A stretch of 64,000 bases of DNA from Isochrysis galbana. Lineage: Eukaryota; Haptophyta; Isochrysidales; Isochrysidaceae. A program made the position numbers and the translations under genes. Of the stretch, positions 43,031 to 52,798 are shown piece after piece (the stretch's first letter is position 1; every line of letters begins with the position of its first letter). The notes under the pieces were generated by a model. It was not told where the DNA came from, did no database searches, and saw only the letters and a list, made by a program, of their open reading frames with translations. Where the stretch lies: assembly GCA_018136815.1 (NCBI GenBank), contig CM030931.1, forward strand, positions 4,904,148 through 4,968,147, in the 5' to 3' direction.

Positions 43031-43235
43031 TGTTTTGGGGAAGGGGGGAGTTGCTATGCTCACGTCCTTGATTAGACGAAAAGGATGAAAACTCAGTAGC
43101 TTTGGGGTTACCGTATGTTTTGGGGAAGGGGGGAGTTGCTATGCTCACGTCCTTGATTAGACGAAAAGGATGAAAACTCAATAGCTTTGGGGTTACCGTG
43201 TGTTTTGGGGAAGGGGGGAGTTGCTATGCTCACGT
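42988..43235. repeat. Minisatellite, three units of 85-87 bp
   Basis: Units start at 42988, 43075 and 43160 with GACGAAAAGGATGAAAACTC and run to CACGTCC. The first unit includes the last codons of the multicopy gene, so the array grew from its 3-prime end. Confidence 0.9.
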
Positions 43236-43745
43236 CCCATCTTTGTGATAATAATACAATGGAGACTGGTTGAAAAAGAAAACATGCACCTCTGGGTGAA
43301 AAAAATAATAACCTGGTCCTCTTTTGACGGAACGCGACTTTTAGCAGACTTGCCCCTAGCCATAACCATATTGCATATTGGCATATTGGTGTCATCACCG
43401 GAGTGCGTGCCGTGTGCCTTGCATGCCCACGCACGCATTGGGCAGTGAGGTTGTGTGCGGCACAGTACAACAGCCAGCAGACCGCGCACGTCTGCCACAT
43501 CATGAACAGCACGTCGACAATTGCAGTAGAAGATGACCTCCGACCCCCACAGATAAATACGGGAAATGGTTGGATATTCACAAGCCCCACATCTGTCACA
43601 ACTATTATACTGCATCACACGGTCGGACGATACGGAGTATGGTGACAATCCGGCCATTCCCATCTCCTGTATAAGAGAGGCCCGACGACAGGGTGTTGCG
43701 CGATGCAACCCCCGCGACTGCCTATCCCTGTCGGCATATGCAGCA
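43236..43745. other. Dispersed repeat, then intergenic
   Basis: Bases 43263-43345 are the inverted AT-rich repeat (AAAGAAAAC, ATAACCTGGTCCTCTTTTGA, CGGAACGCG) known from 10.12 and 63.9 kb. The rest has no motif. Confidence 0.5.
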
Positions 43746-44663
43746 TCATTTCTCACCACCGGCTGATTGGGATGGACCCGTAGCAACAGCCGCCTCGTCA
43801 TTTTGCGCATCAGCCTGTGAGTCAGACTCCTTTGAGAGAAGACGCTCACGTGCAGCGCCCCGAACACCACGTTCCTGTCCAGATCCAAAGTCGAGCCAAC
43901 GGAGCGGGCCACTGAAGCCTTGCACCTCTTCGTTGCCGTCACCGATAGCAATGCAAACTGCATAGCAGCCAACTAGCAAGACCAGATTCGCACCCCAGAT
44001 TGCGGCCGGGTCTTTCGTGAGAAAGGGCATGCCGAGGGTGAGGAGGGGTGATCCTAGGAAGGCAATGTTCAGGGCGCGCTTCTCCCAGCCGCGGGGGCGG
44101 CGTGCTCGAAGCGATGGGATAATGAAAAGCCAGTACGACCAGAAGCCAAGGGCGCGTAGTGAGAGGTCAAGGCTGACACCTGGAAACGCGTCAAAAACCA
44201 TGAGTCCAGAGAGAACCACCGCTATCAATGACTGCGCGATGAAGAGATTTTTCAACCAGCCCCTGAACACAGTGCGTTTCTCGACTGACAGGCGCTGCTC
44301 GATCTTCGCCAGCTTCTCCTCGAGTTCGGCACGTACCACCACGTCGCTCGCGCTCTCGAGCTCGTCGACGGTGATCAGACGCTCGCGCTCAAGGTTGACG
44401 ACCTTGGAGGGGTTGAGCAGGTCTTCAAGTGCCACTCCGGTTAGCGCCTGCACCTCGCGGTCCATCCGTGCCACCAGCTCCGGGTCCACATTGCCCTCCT
44501 CAGTCGCCATCGGCATCAGCTCACGGAAACCGTCCTCCATCGGGCCCTGCTGGGCAAGGGGTGAGGATGCGCGGAGCCGGGCCGCGCAGGGCTGAAGTCG
44601 TAGCTGCGGCCCGTGCGCCAGCTGCACCGCCAGGCTCAGACTCGCCAGCATTGTCGTCACCAT
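43746..44663 (-). CDS. Organelle-targeted multi-helix membrane protein, RPH1-like
   Basis: 305 residues from Met at 44663. The start MVTTMLASLSLAVQLAHG reads as a signal peptide; the next part (LRLQPCAARLRASSPLAQQG) is Arg/Ser/Ala-rich like a transit peptide, so a two-part leader to a complex plastid is likely. After an acidic part and a helix (VVRAELEEKLAKIEQRLS) come four hydrophobic segments: LFIAQSLIAVVLSGLMVF, LGFWSYWLFIIPSLRARRP, ALNIAFLGSPLLTLGMPFL and ANLVLLVGCYAVCIAIGD. The string FWSYWLFIIPSLRAR...EKRALNxAFLxxPLL recalls the plant chloroplast protein RPH1 (resistance to Phytophthora 1), from memory, so moderate. The upstream ORF extension (40 codons) is basic low-complexity and I exclude it. 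Single exon. Confidence 0.65.
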   Translation of the reverse strand: MVTTMLASLSLAVQLAHGPQLRLQPCAARLRASSPLAQQGPMEDGFRELMPMATEEGNVDPELVARMDREVQALTGVALEDLLNPSKVVNLERERLITVDELESASDVVVRAELEEKLAKIEQRLSVEKRTVFRGWLKNLFIAQSLIAVVLSGLMVFDAFPGVSLDLSLRALGFWSYWLFIIPSLRARRPRGWEKRALNIAFLGSPLLTLGMPFLTKDPAAIWGANLVLLVGCYAVCIAIGDGNEEVQGFSGPLRWLDFGSGQERGVRGAARERLLSKESDSQADAQNDEAAVATGPSQSAGGEK

Positions 44664-45279
44664 CCTCTGGCTCTCCTCCCCTCCCCAACCTCGCTCTCTC
44701 ACTCCCTTTCTCCCTTCCTCCCTCCAAGTGTTTTCATTTCTACTCCTACTCCATGTATTGTTACGTCTGTCCCTACGGAGCATATGTGTTCGCGGTCCCT
44801 ATCTCTCTTTCTCTCTCCCCCTCTTTCTTGGCTAGAGAGTAGGAGAGAGAGAAGAACAGGGATTGTTTTTGAGAGGGCGGAGATGCGACGAGGATCTCGA
44901 CCGACCCACACACATAAATATTCCAGGGGAGGTGAGAGTGGACAGGGGAGGTGAGAGAGGAACAGAAACTTTCTCTGACTGGACTCGGAATACTTGTAGA
45001 GGTACTTGTAGGGAGAACTTTTACTCTTTTCTGCCAGAGCATCCAAACGGATGCTTCCCAAGCCCTTTCTTTGTCTCATTCGCACCCGCTCTATTCTAGC
45101 TTCTATCACGGATGGGTGTAATTGCCTAATAGGAGGAATCTTAATCTTCCTAAGGCACACGCACAGCCTAACAATGGGTGGGTTGGGTAGGGAGAGCGAA
45201 AGCCGCGAGAGAAGTCTAGAGCTCTGACGCGGTGTGAACGGGGGTTACTATTAAACCTCACATTCGCACCCGCTCTATT
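44664..45279. other. Intergenic with a 50-bp direct repeat
   Basis: ATTCGCACCCGCTCTATTCT and the following 30 bases, to GTAATTGCC, occur at about 45076-45128 and 45263-45312. The right copy overlaps the end of the tyrosine recombinase frame, so the duplication may mark the 3-prime boundary of that element. No other gene. Confidence 0.5.
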
Positions 45280-48118
45280 CTAGCTTCTATCACGGATGGG
45301 TGTAATTGCCGTCCGAACCCCTCGTCGTGTACGACGGAATGAGAGAGAGAGAGACTGGAGCTCGTCTATGCGTCCTCGACGGAGTAAGCGTGATCCAGGA
45401 GCCAACCGAACAGGGCGTAAGCTGCCATGGACGGGCCTATCGTGTATCGTGGGGTCGATGTAGTGTTTTTCCCGGGTAGACGTGCCCGGGGCCCAGCCTC
45501 CTAACCAATCCGCTCTGGCCCGCGGCACCCGGATAGCCTCCACCGCCGATGACGCGCCAGAGCGCAGCGAGTGCCCGAGGTATGCAAAGCCCGCCGGGGC
45601 CACGATACCATACTTTGTTAACGTCCGGGCCACCCACTTGGACATGTGTGAAGTGGTCGGGGGTGGTTCTCCGGCCAACTGGAAGAAGAATGCGGTCGGC
45701 GGCTGTTTTGCTTTTGCTTGCATGAAACGGCCCGCTAAGCTGACGACCGCTGGTACCTGCGAGGGCACGCCGTGAGTCGCTCGCGGGTTAACTGGAATGC
45801 GAACTATACGCCGGACCCCATGATGTTTGCGCTGCTTCTCGGTGAGGCGCAGCCACATAAAACCCGCGTCTAAAAAAAAAACTTTTAAAATTCTCGCCTC
45901 GCGCGTGGCCATGGGTTTAACTACTGTAGCCACGCCCATTTTCCCTTCCTCTCCCTCACTTCCCGCCTTGCGGCGACTCCCCTCGTGCTCTACTTAGGGG
46001 CCCAGGTTGCGGGGGGGTGGGGGCGGGCGGGGTGTACCGGCCCCCGGTGTTCTGTTCTCTCCTTCCTCCTGTGCCTCCGGGTGGCTAGCTGAAACTGTCT
46101 TGCGGACACTGTTGTCTCGTCGATGGTGAGTTGTCTTTCGCTTGTCGCGTTGTCGTTTTCGCGTGTGTTTTGTCCGGGGGGGGGGGGGGGAGATGTGTTC
46201 CGGCCTCAGGCCAGTCTTTCGGCGAGGCCGAGTGCTGTCGCCACGAGGCCGAGGTTGTCGTTCATCTGGAGCTTGCCCTTGTCGTCTTCTGTGAATATGG
46301 GTGTGCTGAGCTCTGACGGTTTTTTAATTTTAGGTTTTCTGCCCCGGGCCGCCGTGCGGGTGCGCACTAGGCGATGGGCGTCTAGTCGGGCAAGTCCTCT
46401 CACCAGGATAGTGAACCTTGTCAGTGTGGATTCTAGAGTAGGTATGTAGTGATACTCGTATGACTCGAATTCCACTCTGTAAAAGTCTCTTATTATGTAT
46501 CTCCAAGCTATTATGTATAGAGCTTTTAGGCTGTCGGGGGTGGTCGCGTTCGGGTATGCAAATAGCCTATCCTTTGTTTTCTGCTTTCTTGACCTGTTTG
46601 CGTCCGGGGTATAGTCGGCGATTGCATCTATGGCGTCAAAGATTTTCCTCGTCGCGGGGCACCACGCTAGGTGGCATGAGTCCTCCCGGTAACGGTTGCA
46701 CAGCCTGCAAGTTTCCGATGGGCTGGTCCTAAATCTATTTCTGGTGCCTATCCTCCTATGAGTGATGTGCTTGAAGTGTGGGTGTTTGTCTGTGTGTTTC
46801 AACAGCGGCAGGGTGTATAGCTTGGCTATGTGCCTCCAGTCTTCTTTCGTGATGTCGAGGCGTTTCGCCCATGCCTCTCTTGCTGGTTGTGGCGCGTTAG
46901 GGCGCATCTTTTTGAGCGCTTCTTTGGTGATGTCGGGAACCGTAATCGCGTCGAGCGCGATTTTTCCTTTGCGAATGGCGTATTCGTCAGCCAGCGGGTA
47001 TTCCATGTATTTTGGTCCCTTGTATCCGTTCTCCCATCGAGCCGGGAGGTGGTAACGTTGGGCTTCCCCGGTGTTTACCACTCCGCCGGTGTCGGAAGCT
47101 TCTCCGAGATAATCTATGTCGGTGTGGAGCCATATGCTATTGAGTTTTCTGATATATCTCTCGTCGTCTGAGACCCTGATCTCTCCGGTTTCCGTTTTTC
47201 CCTCCTCGTGGGGAGGGTTGTCGCTTGTGTGGCGGTTCCCGGCTTTGGGGTCGGGCGGTGGGCGTTCCGTCGACCTTTCGATTATACGCCGCGCTTGGTC
47301 GACTACGACGTCCCATGAACCTAGGAACTCTTTTTTGTGTATTGTGTATTGTGCGGCCCTCGTGCACGAAGGCCTCCGGGAGGTGGTCGACATAGGCCGA
47401 GCACTCTTCCCTGCTATAGGGCACCGTGTTTCTGCCACTGGAAGGCAGGGGGGCCGCCCTCGGCGGGGGGCCCGAAAGAGAGGGGAGTCGCGCCGGCGCG
47501 CTCCATCGCGTCCAACTATAAAGTTAGTTGCATAAAACCCGCGTCTATGCCGAAGTCGGAGCTCGCCAGGAGCGTCGTCGAGTCTTGACGCCCCATGAAG
47601 AGGTACGCGAGGGTCACCGCCAGGTGATCCCGAAGATCGCACAGGTGCTTAGCCGCCTGCGCGCCTGCGAGGACTTGGAGCAACGCGTCCGCAGGTAGGG
47701 GAATGCGCGTGTCGACGGTGCGCGCCCTCGCTTGTGAGCGGGCCATCCCTTTCCGGACGAGGGCTACCAAGTGCCCCTGCGCCGGCTTGTTAAACCCAAA
47801 ATCCGCGTGGACGGAGTTGATGGCGGATAGATACGGCTGTAGGCTCGCTGCTGCCACCGTGCCTTTCTACGCCACATGCCCGAGATACGCCGCTACCATG
47901 TGCGGAGTCGCCGGGAGCGGCTGGAGCCTTTGCTTGTCGCACCAAGCCGCGAATGTCGTCCAATGCCTGGTGTAGGCGTAGGCCGTGGAGTGCTCCCGGG
48001 CCTGCGCTGCCAGCTGCGCCGCCGTGCCTCCGCCCTCCCATGCGCCCATGGCGTCCGCCAACTGACGCAAGGGAAAGAGGGCGGAGTGAAGGGGGTGCGG
48101 GTTCCCCTCGAGAGCCAC
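45280..48118 (-). pseudogene. Tyrosine recombinase gene split by a LINE
   Basis: Read in reverse: 48118-47867 (MALEGNPHPLHSALFPLRQL, then WTTFAAWCDKQRLQPLPATP), a TAG stop where the second copy has Glu, then 47866-47548 (LQPYLSAINSVHADFGF, LRDHLAVTLAYLFMGRQDST), the LINE 45873-47530, and 45855-45280 (WLRLTEKQRKHHG, PAGFAYLGHSLRSGASSAVE, DWLGGWAPGTSTREKHYIDP). The HSLRSG box and the HYID tyrosine are those of phage-integrase-fold recombinases as found in Cryptons and DIRS-like elements. The catalytic core has an N-terminal SAM-like half as usual. It is dead through the stop codon and the insertion. Confidence 0.8.
45856..47547 (-). mobile_element. Internally deleted LINE with 17-bp target duplication
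   Basis: CATAAAACCCGCGTCTA stands at 45856-45872 and 47531-47547. The insert (45873-47530), read on the minus strand, begins CAACTAACTTTATAGTTGGA and ATGGAGCGCGCCGGCG (ORF1 start), keeps about 70 bases of ORF1, then jumps to the ORF2 tail (47420-46206): FLGSWDVVVDQARR, HFKHITHRRIGTRNRF, the finger CRLCNRYREDSCHLAWC and WRYIIRDFYRVEF. The 3-prime end is the 130-base module closing in oligo-T (A-run at 45872-45881 on the plus strand). The host recombinase frame is continuous on either side of the duplication. Confidence 0.88.
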
Positions 48119-48776
48119 GCCTTCTCTTCTTTCGTGAAAACCGTAACGCCGTGGTGCCCAGATGGGACAATAGGCTTCTAATAGGTTCTATTAAGAGGTC
48201 AAGAGGCCTACCAGACCTGTTACCTGTTAATAGGTAATAGGTAAAAAAAACTTTCAATATTCTCGCCTCGCGCGTGGCTATAGGCCTATACTATAGGTAC
48301 CGCTATCGTAGCCACGCCCAAATCATCTCGGATCCCTTCCTCTCCCTAGTAACTTAGCTCAGAAGTCAGAAGCCAATCATATTCATAATATACATCACAT
48401 ACTCATACATCTATAATATTAGTAAAATGAGTTTTATTTTGACCTGTTACGGACCTATTGCGACCTGTCAATAGGTCCTCTTAATAGGAATAGGCCCCCG
48501 AAACCTGTTGACCTTGTACCTGTTGTCCCATCCGGGCCGTGGTGGAAGGGGCTGGGGGGCCCCCTTTCCGCCCATGGGATGGGGACACCCCTGGCGATCC
48601 AGCTCAGAACGCGGCGCGGCGCTCCGATGCGCCTCCAGGCCGCGATGGACCCGCGGACGCGACGGGAGTGTGAGGCTTCCGCTCCGGCGCGCGGCCTCGG
48701 CTCGTCCCGTCGGGGCGGCTGGCTGACTGTAACGCGCTCGCCCCCCTCGCCGCCCGGAGGCGGGGCTGCGGGCCCT
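48119..48776. repeat. Inverted repeats and an end-module insertion upstream of the recombinase
   Basis: CAGATGGGACAATAGG...CTATTAAGAGGTC (48157-48200) is mirrored by CCTCTTAATAGGAATAGG...GTTGTCCCATCCGGG (48475-48535). Between them ACCTGTTA and AATAGGT-type words recur many times, and an LINE end module (A-run at 48243, CTTTCAATATTCTCGCCTCG, GTAGCCACGCCCA) is inserted. Such repeats could be recombinase sites, but that is inference. Confidence 0.5.
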
Positions 48777-49370
48777 CTAGGCCCGCCTCTGTTTGCCGGC
48801 ACCCCTGCCGGCTGGGGGTTGCCCGGCGTCCGCGGCTGCCCCGCCTGCTGCTTCTCGCTTGGGCTCGCGTTCGCCGGCGGGTTGCTTCCGTGCGGACGCG
48901 GTCGGGTGGTGCTCGGCGGAGGGGCCGCTGGGAGGTTTTGCCGCCTTGGGCGCGGGTTTGGGTGCGGCCCTCCGCTTGAAGGGCGCGACGTACAGCGAAG
49001 CGGACGCCGAGTTGAGCGCCGTGTGTCTACGCTCCACGGAGGTGTCGAAGAGGTATTGCCCCAAGTCCGACCTGGCACCGACGTTCGCTCGAGCCGTGTG
49101 GTAGAGAGGGGCGAATTTCTCCGCCTCGAGGCCTCCGGCGGCGACCGCCTCCAGCTCGTCGAGGCGTTGTCGTTGGAATTCGAGAATGACTGAAAGTTGC
49201 TCGGTGACCATGTCCCCGAGAGCCTTGGCGCGGCGGTAAGCGGACTCACTGCGCCGCGATCGGCGGACTGCGTCCGCCAACTCGACCGCCCCACCGAGGG
49301 CGTCGTGCAGGTACGAGAGAGCGGGCAGGAGAGTGCACATCTCCCGCCTGTTGGCGGCCCATTGTCGCAT
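48777..49370 (-). CDS. Hypothetical ORF, start codon supplied by an LTR
   Basis: 197 residues, helical and charged (SEQ part VTEQLSVILEFQRQRLDELE) with a Lys/Pro/Ala-rich basic end. Its first codons (MRQ) lie in the LTR that begins at 49363, so the true N-terminus was displaced to beyond 56845 or lost; the flank there is open for only about ten codons. It lies in the same direction as the recombinase and may be its companion ORF. No domain recognised. Confidence 0.35.
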   Translation of the reverse strand: MRQWAANRREMCTLLPALSYLHDALGGAVELADAVRRSRRSESAYRRAKALGDMVTEQLSVILEFQRQRLDELEAVAAGGLEAEKFAPLYHTARANVGARSDLGQYLFDTSVERRHTALNSASASLYVAPFKRRAAPKPAPKAAKPPSGPSAEHHPTASARKQPAGEREPKREAAGGAAADAGQPPAGRGAGKQRRA

Positions 49371-50695
49371 TCATCCTAGATGATGCGATTTCTAGGCTCT
49401 TATTTCCAGGTCCTTCGTCGTGCGGCCACACGGCGAAGCTCAGGTACATCTAGGTTGGTAGGGTTCGTCCCTAGCGATCTAGAATTCGAGTTCTTGTTTC
49501 GTTCCTTCTAGCCTGTCTGTCAGGTCTAGATTCCGGGTTTCCTCCTTTCGGGTAATCTTGACCCAAAGGAGCCAGGTCGCCTGTCACTCGCTGCGCGCTT
49601 GTCTCAGGCTCTCGAGTTACCTTGTGAAGGCTTGTTTAGCTTCTTGCAAGGCTTGTTGTTTCTTGTTGAGTTCCGGTTCTTGCTTGGGACTTGCTCACTT
49701 TCACTTTCGTTGTCGTTGTCGTCCAGGCCTGTTCTTCGTAGGTTCCGCTTGGCTTGGTTAGGGTTTCGTTGCCTTCCGGCGTTTGGCGTTCGCGTTGGCG
49801 TTCGGAAACTTCCTCTCACATTCCCTAGGTCCGCTACCCTTGGCTTGTAGGTCCTTGCTTCTTTCTTCTCGGTCAAGGTTTTGGCGAGCGAGTCGGTTGC
49901 TCTAGCCGCTCGAGATTTGAGGTTTAATTTGCCATCTCCCCTTGGAGATCGGTGTAGGTTCGCTTCCTAGGTGAGGGAATCTTTCCCCTTGATGCAAGTT
50001 ACATGCAAGCCTTGGTCCCTTTGGTGTTTCTTCCCCTTGGTTGCTACTCAGGGTTGTTCGTTAGAAGCGTCTAGAAGGTTCACGCTCAACGGCAAGATTT
50101 ATTCGGTCGTGAAGACATCTCGTTGCGATCTGTATCCAAAGTGATCGCCGTGGTCGCGCGACAGGACGCTCCCCTTCGGACTCTCCACTACGTGGGAAGT
50201 TACAACGGAGACACGCTCCGGCCGTCGCTGCGGAGTCTCTCTCTCTCTCGCTCTCTCTCTCCGTCTCTCGCGACGTGTTTGAGTTATCGGTGATTTGGGG
50301 TCGCGGTTGCTTGATAATTTGCTTTGTTTAGGTGAATGATTCCGGTGTGTTCGTGAGTCGGTGTATCCTGTTGTTCTCAGCTTCGTTGTCCGTCGTTGTT
50401 CGCTGCGTCGCTGCACTCAAGCAGCCTAGGCTCCCTCCCTGAGGGAAGAGTTCTTTGTAGGTCTAACAATCTCTTACAACCCATCACACTAGGGCCGCTA
50501 GGAGCGCCTCGCCGCCCCACAGTCCTTCGTTCGCCGTTCGTTCCCTGTCCATACACCCGAATGGGGTTGCCCGACCCAGTCCAGAATTTCATTCACCCGA
50601 CTCCCGGTGGGGAGGAGGGACAAAGCGCCGCGCTAGCCGCCGGTGCCGCTCGCGACGGAGTGGCTCAGAGCCCTCCGGCTCCGCTCGACTCGACA
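49363..50695 (+). repeat. 5-prime LTR of the chromodomain gypsy element
   Basis: 1333 bases, starting TGTCGCATTCATCC and ending CTCGACTCGACA (TG...CA). It is nearly identical to 55506-56839, with a handful of point differences (for example near 50672-50682). The preceding five bases are CCCAT. The start of gag (ATG at 50396 or 50561) lies inside it, which is unusual. Confidence 0.9.
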
Positions 50696-52798
50696 AGCAC
50701 GAAATCAAAGCTCACGTCCTCGGCCGCAGAGGAGGAACCCCTCAGGGAACCTTCTCTGCCCGCTGCAGCTTCTGTTCCCGAGGGGTTCCCGAGTGATCCC
50801 ACGACCACTGAGGCTGCGCCAATGCCACCCATCACTCCGGCTGCTATCCCCATGATTGGCTCCGACCAGCTCGTGTCGGATGGCGAGCCTCCGTCCGCTG
50901 CCTTCGGCACCCACCGGGTGCAATTACAGTGGGCCATGGTGGAGCATGACCCTCTCCCACATGAGGCCAACTTCAGTGCCGCTGAGCTGGCCAATGAGGT
51001 GGAGGAAGGCCCCCTCCCTCTGATTCAGTTTGACCCACCTCCTCACCTTCGAGATGATGAGTCTGAGGTCGGTGAAGGGGAGGGGATCAGCTTCCGAAGC
51101 CCCGCCTACCGGGACTATGCCCCGCCGTCATCAAAAGGGGTCCTTGATCAAGAGATCACCCCGATCGAGACGGCCGCGGCGCGTCAGGATGCGGAAATGG
51201 CAAGGCTTCAAGCGCAGACCAACACCCTAAAAGGGGCTGTGGAGCGCCTGCAGTCATCCCTTGCCGCGGCAGAGGCGAGGGAGGGGCTTCTCCGGGATCA
51301 AGTTGAAGCAGGGTTCAAAGCCCTGACTCAGCTACTCCAAGCCCGCCAAGAGCCCGCTTCAAGTCCGTCCATGGATCGGACCGAGGCGGCTGCGGATTCT
51401 GCTAGGCCGGTTCAGAGGGAACCACCCATGGGCGAGCCTCCTGCTCTAGACCCAAAGGGCCACGCCTCTCCGGCTTCTAGGGTTCCACGGTCGGCGTACC
51501 CGACCTCCAAATCGGAACCCCGCCGCCAGGATCAGAGCCTTTACCGGGGCCCGACCCCGATGGTGCCGTTCCGCCACCCTCGCGACCCCTGCCTTGCGGT
51601 GGGGATGGATGAGCGAGAGGCAGTTGTAAGCGAGTGGAAAAATCTCCTCGCCCTGCCCTCACGCGATCTGGCCGCCCTTTACCGCGACTCCGACGAGCAT
51701 GAGCTCATCCACACCATTTTGAAGAGCAACCTCTCCCTGGCGGGCAACGTTTGGCATTGCCGAATTTTCATGGAGGAGGACCACTTGCTCAAATGGGTGC
51801 GTAGCCGCTTCTCAGCCGAGCAAACCCTTCACCATCAGGTCAGGATGGGCAAAGAGCTTTCGGAGCTCCGCTTCCCAAAGGCCCTCGCCTCCGATAACGT
51901 TCAAACCGCGGCGACAGCCTGGAATGAATTTCGGCTAACTCTCATCAAGCCGTTGGAGCGGGCACTAGCGCTCGGCTGCGATCATCGCGAAATATTTACC
52001 TCCCTCCTCGCGGCAGCCGGAGCCAATTCCAGCGGCAATTCCCGCATCTTCGCCTTCCTCCTCGATCTAGTGGAGGACCGCGCCCTCGCTCTCAATCCTG
52101 TCCTCGCTGCTGACGTCCTTCTTCGCAAATGCGACGGGACCTTCGCAAACGGGGCCGATGGTTTCGCGAAAGACTCGGCGTCGATGGAGTGGGACCGCAT
52201 GAGGGAGCGCGAGGCCGGCGCTGATCTATGTGAGCTCAGCAAGAATTTGGTTCGCGCCTACATCCGCAAGCTTGGCGATTCCGCGGTTGACTCCACCAAC
52301 GTGTGGGATCATCCAAACATGGCCCATGAGATCAACCAGAGGTTCGAAGAAATCATCCGGAACGATAAGGTTGATCCTCAGCGCGGCGTCGATAATGCTA
52401 TTAAATTTGCGGAGGTGCTCGCGGAGACTCGTTTCCGCGTAGAGAACCACGAGCTAGGGCGGTCGGCGCTCTCGTGCGTCAACCTCTGCCAACGGTACCT
52501 CAGCCCTTACGAGCAGGCCCGGGTGAAGCGTCATCAATCCCGGCCCTCGACGAAGCAAACCGTGGCTAGCGTACGCACTAAAGCCTCAGGCGAGGCAAAG
52601 AACGAGACTTCCTCGTCCCAGAAGACCGCTTCGACCACGGACATGGTCGCCGATTCATTCGCCAATTCGCCGCTAAGGCTGCTCCTCTCACTGCCCTCAC
52701 GCGGAAGGGCTGCGACGTGGCAAAGGAGTCCCAGTCCGAGGAGTGTCGCCGAGCTATCCAAGAGCTCAAGACAGCGATCACTTCGGAGCCCGTCTTGA
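50396..52798 (+). CDS. Gag of the gypsy element
   Basis: An 800-codon open frame; real gag probably begins at MGLPDPVQNFIHP (50561) and ends in the region of 52655, after which the frame is a shadow of pol. It has an acidic, Pro-rich first third, a coiled coil (ARQDAEMARLQAQTNTLKGA and on, about 51170-51350), then a helical capsid-like part (LIHTILKSNLSLAGNVWHC, DHLLKWVRSRFSAEQTLHH, ELGRSALSCVNLCQRYLSPY). No CCHC knuckle is present, consistent with the deletion that also took the protease. Confidence 0.7.
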   Translation: MFAASLHSSSLGSLPEGRVLCRSNNLLQPITLGPLGAPRRPTVLRSPFVPCPYTRMGLPDPVQNFIHPTPGGEEGQSAALAAGAARDGVAQSPPAPLDSTSTKSKLTSSAAEEEPLREPSLPAAASVPEGFPSDPTTTEAAPMPPITPAAIPMIGSDQLVSDGEPPSAAFGTHRVQLQWAMVEHDPLPHEANFSAAELANEVEEGPLPLIQFDPPPHLRDDESEVGEGEGISFRSPAYRDYAPPSSKGVLDQEITPIETAAARQDAEMARLQAQTNTLKGAVERLQSSLAAAEAREGLLRDQVEAGFKALTQLLQARQEPASSPSMDRTEAAADSARPVQREPPMGEPPALDPKGHASPASRVPRSAYPTSKSEPRRQDQSLYRGPTPMVPFRHPRDPCLAVGMDEREAVVSEWKNLLALPSRDLAALYRDSDEHELIHTILKSNLSLAGNVWHCRIFMEEDHLLKWVRSRFSAEQTLHHQVRMGKELSELRFPKALASDNVQTAATAWNEFRLTLIKPLERALALGCDHREIFTSLLAAAGANSSGNSRIFAFLLDLVEDRALALNPVLAADVLLRKCDGTFANGADGFAKDSASMEWDRMREREAGADLCELSKNLVRAYIRKLGDSAVDSTNVWDHPNMAHEINQRFEEIIRNDKVDPQRGVDNAIKFAEVLAETRFRVENHELGRSALSCVNLCQRYLSPYEQARVKRHQSRPSTKQTVASVRTKASGEAKNETSSSQKTASTTDMVADSFANSPLRLLLSLPSRGRAATWQRSPSPRSVAELSKSSRQRSLRSPS

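Noticed and set aside
43060..43599. Frames crossing the minisatellite
   Set aside because: They translate repeat units and the AT-rich dispersed repeat.
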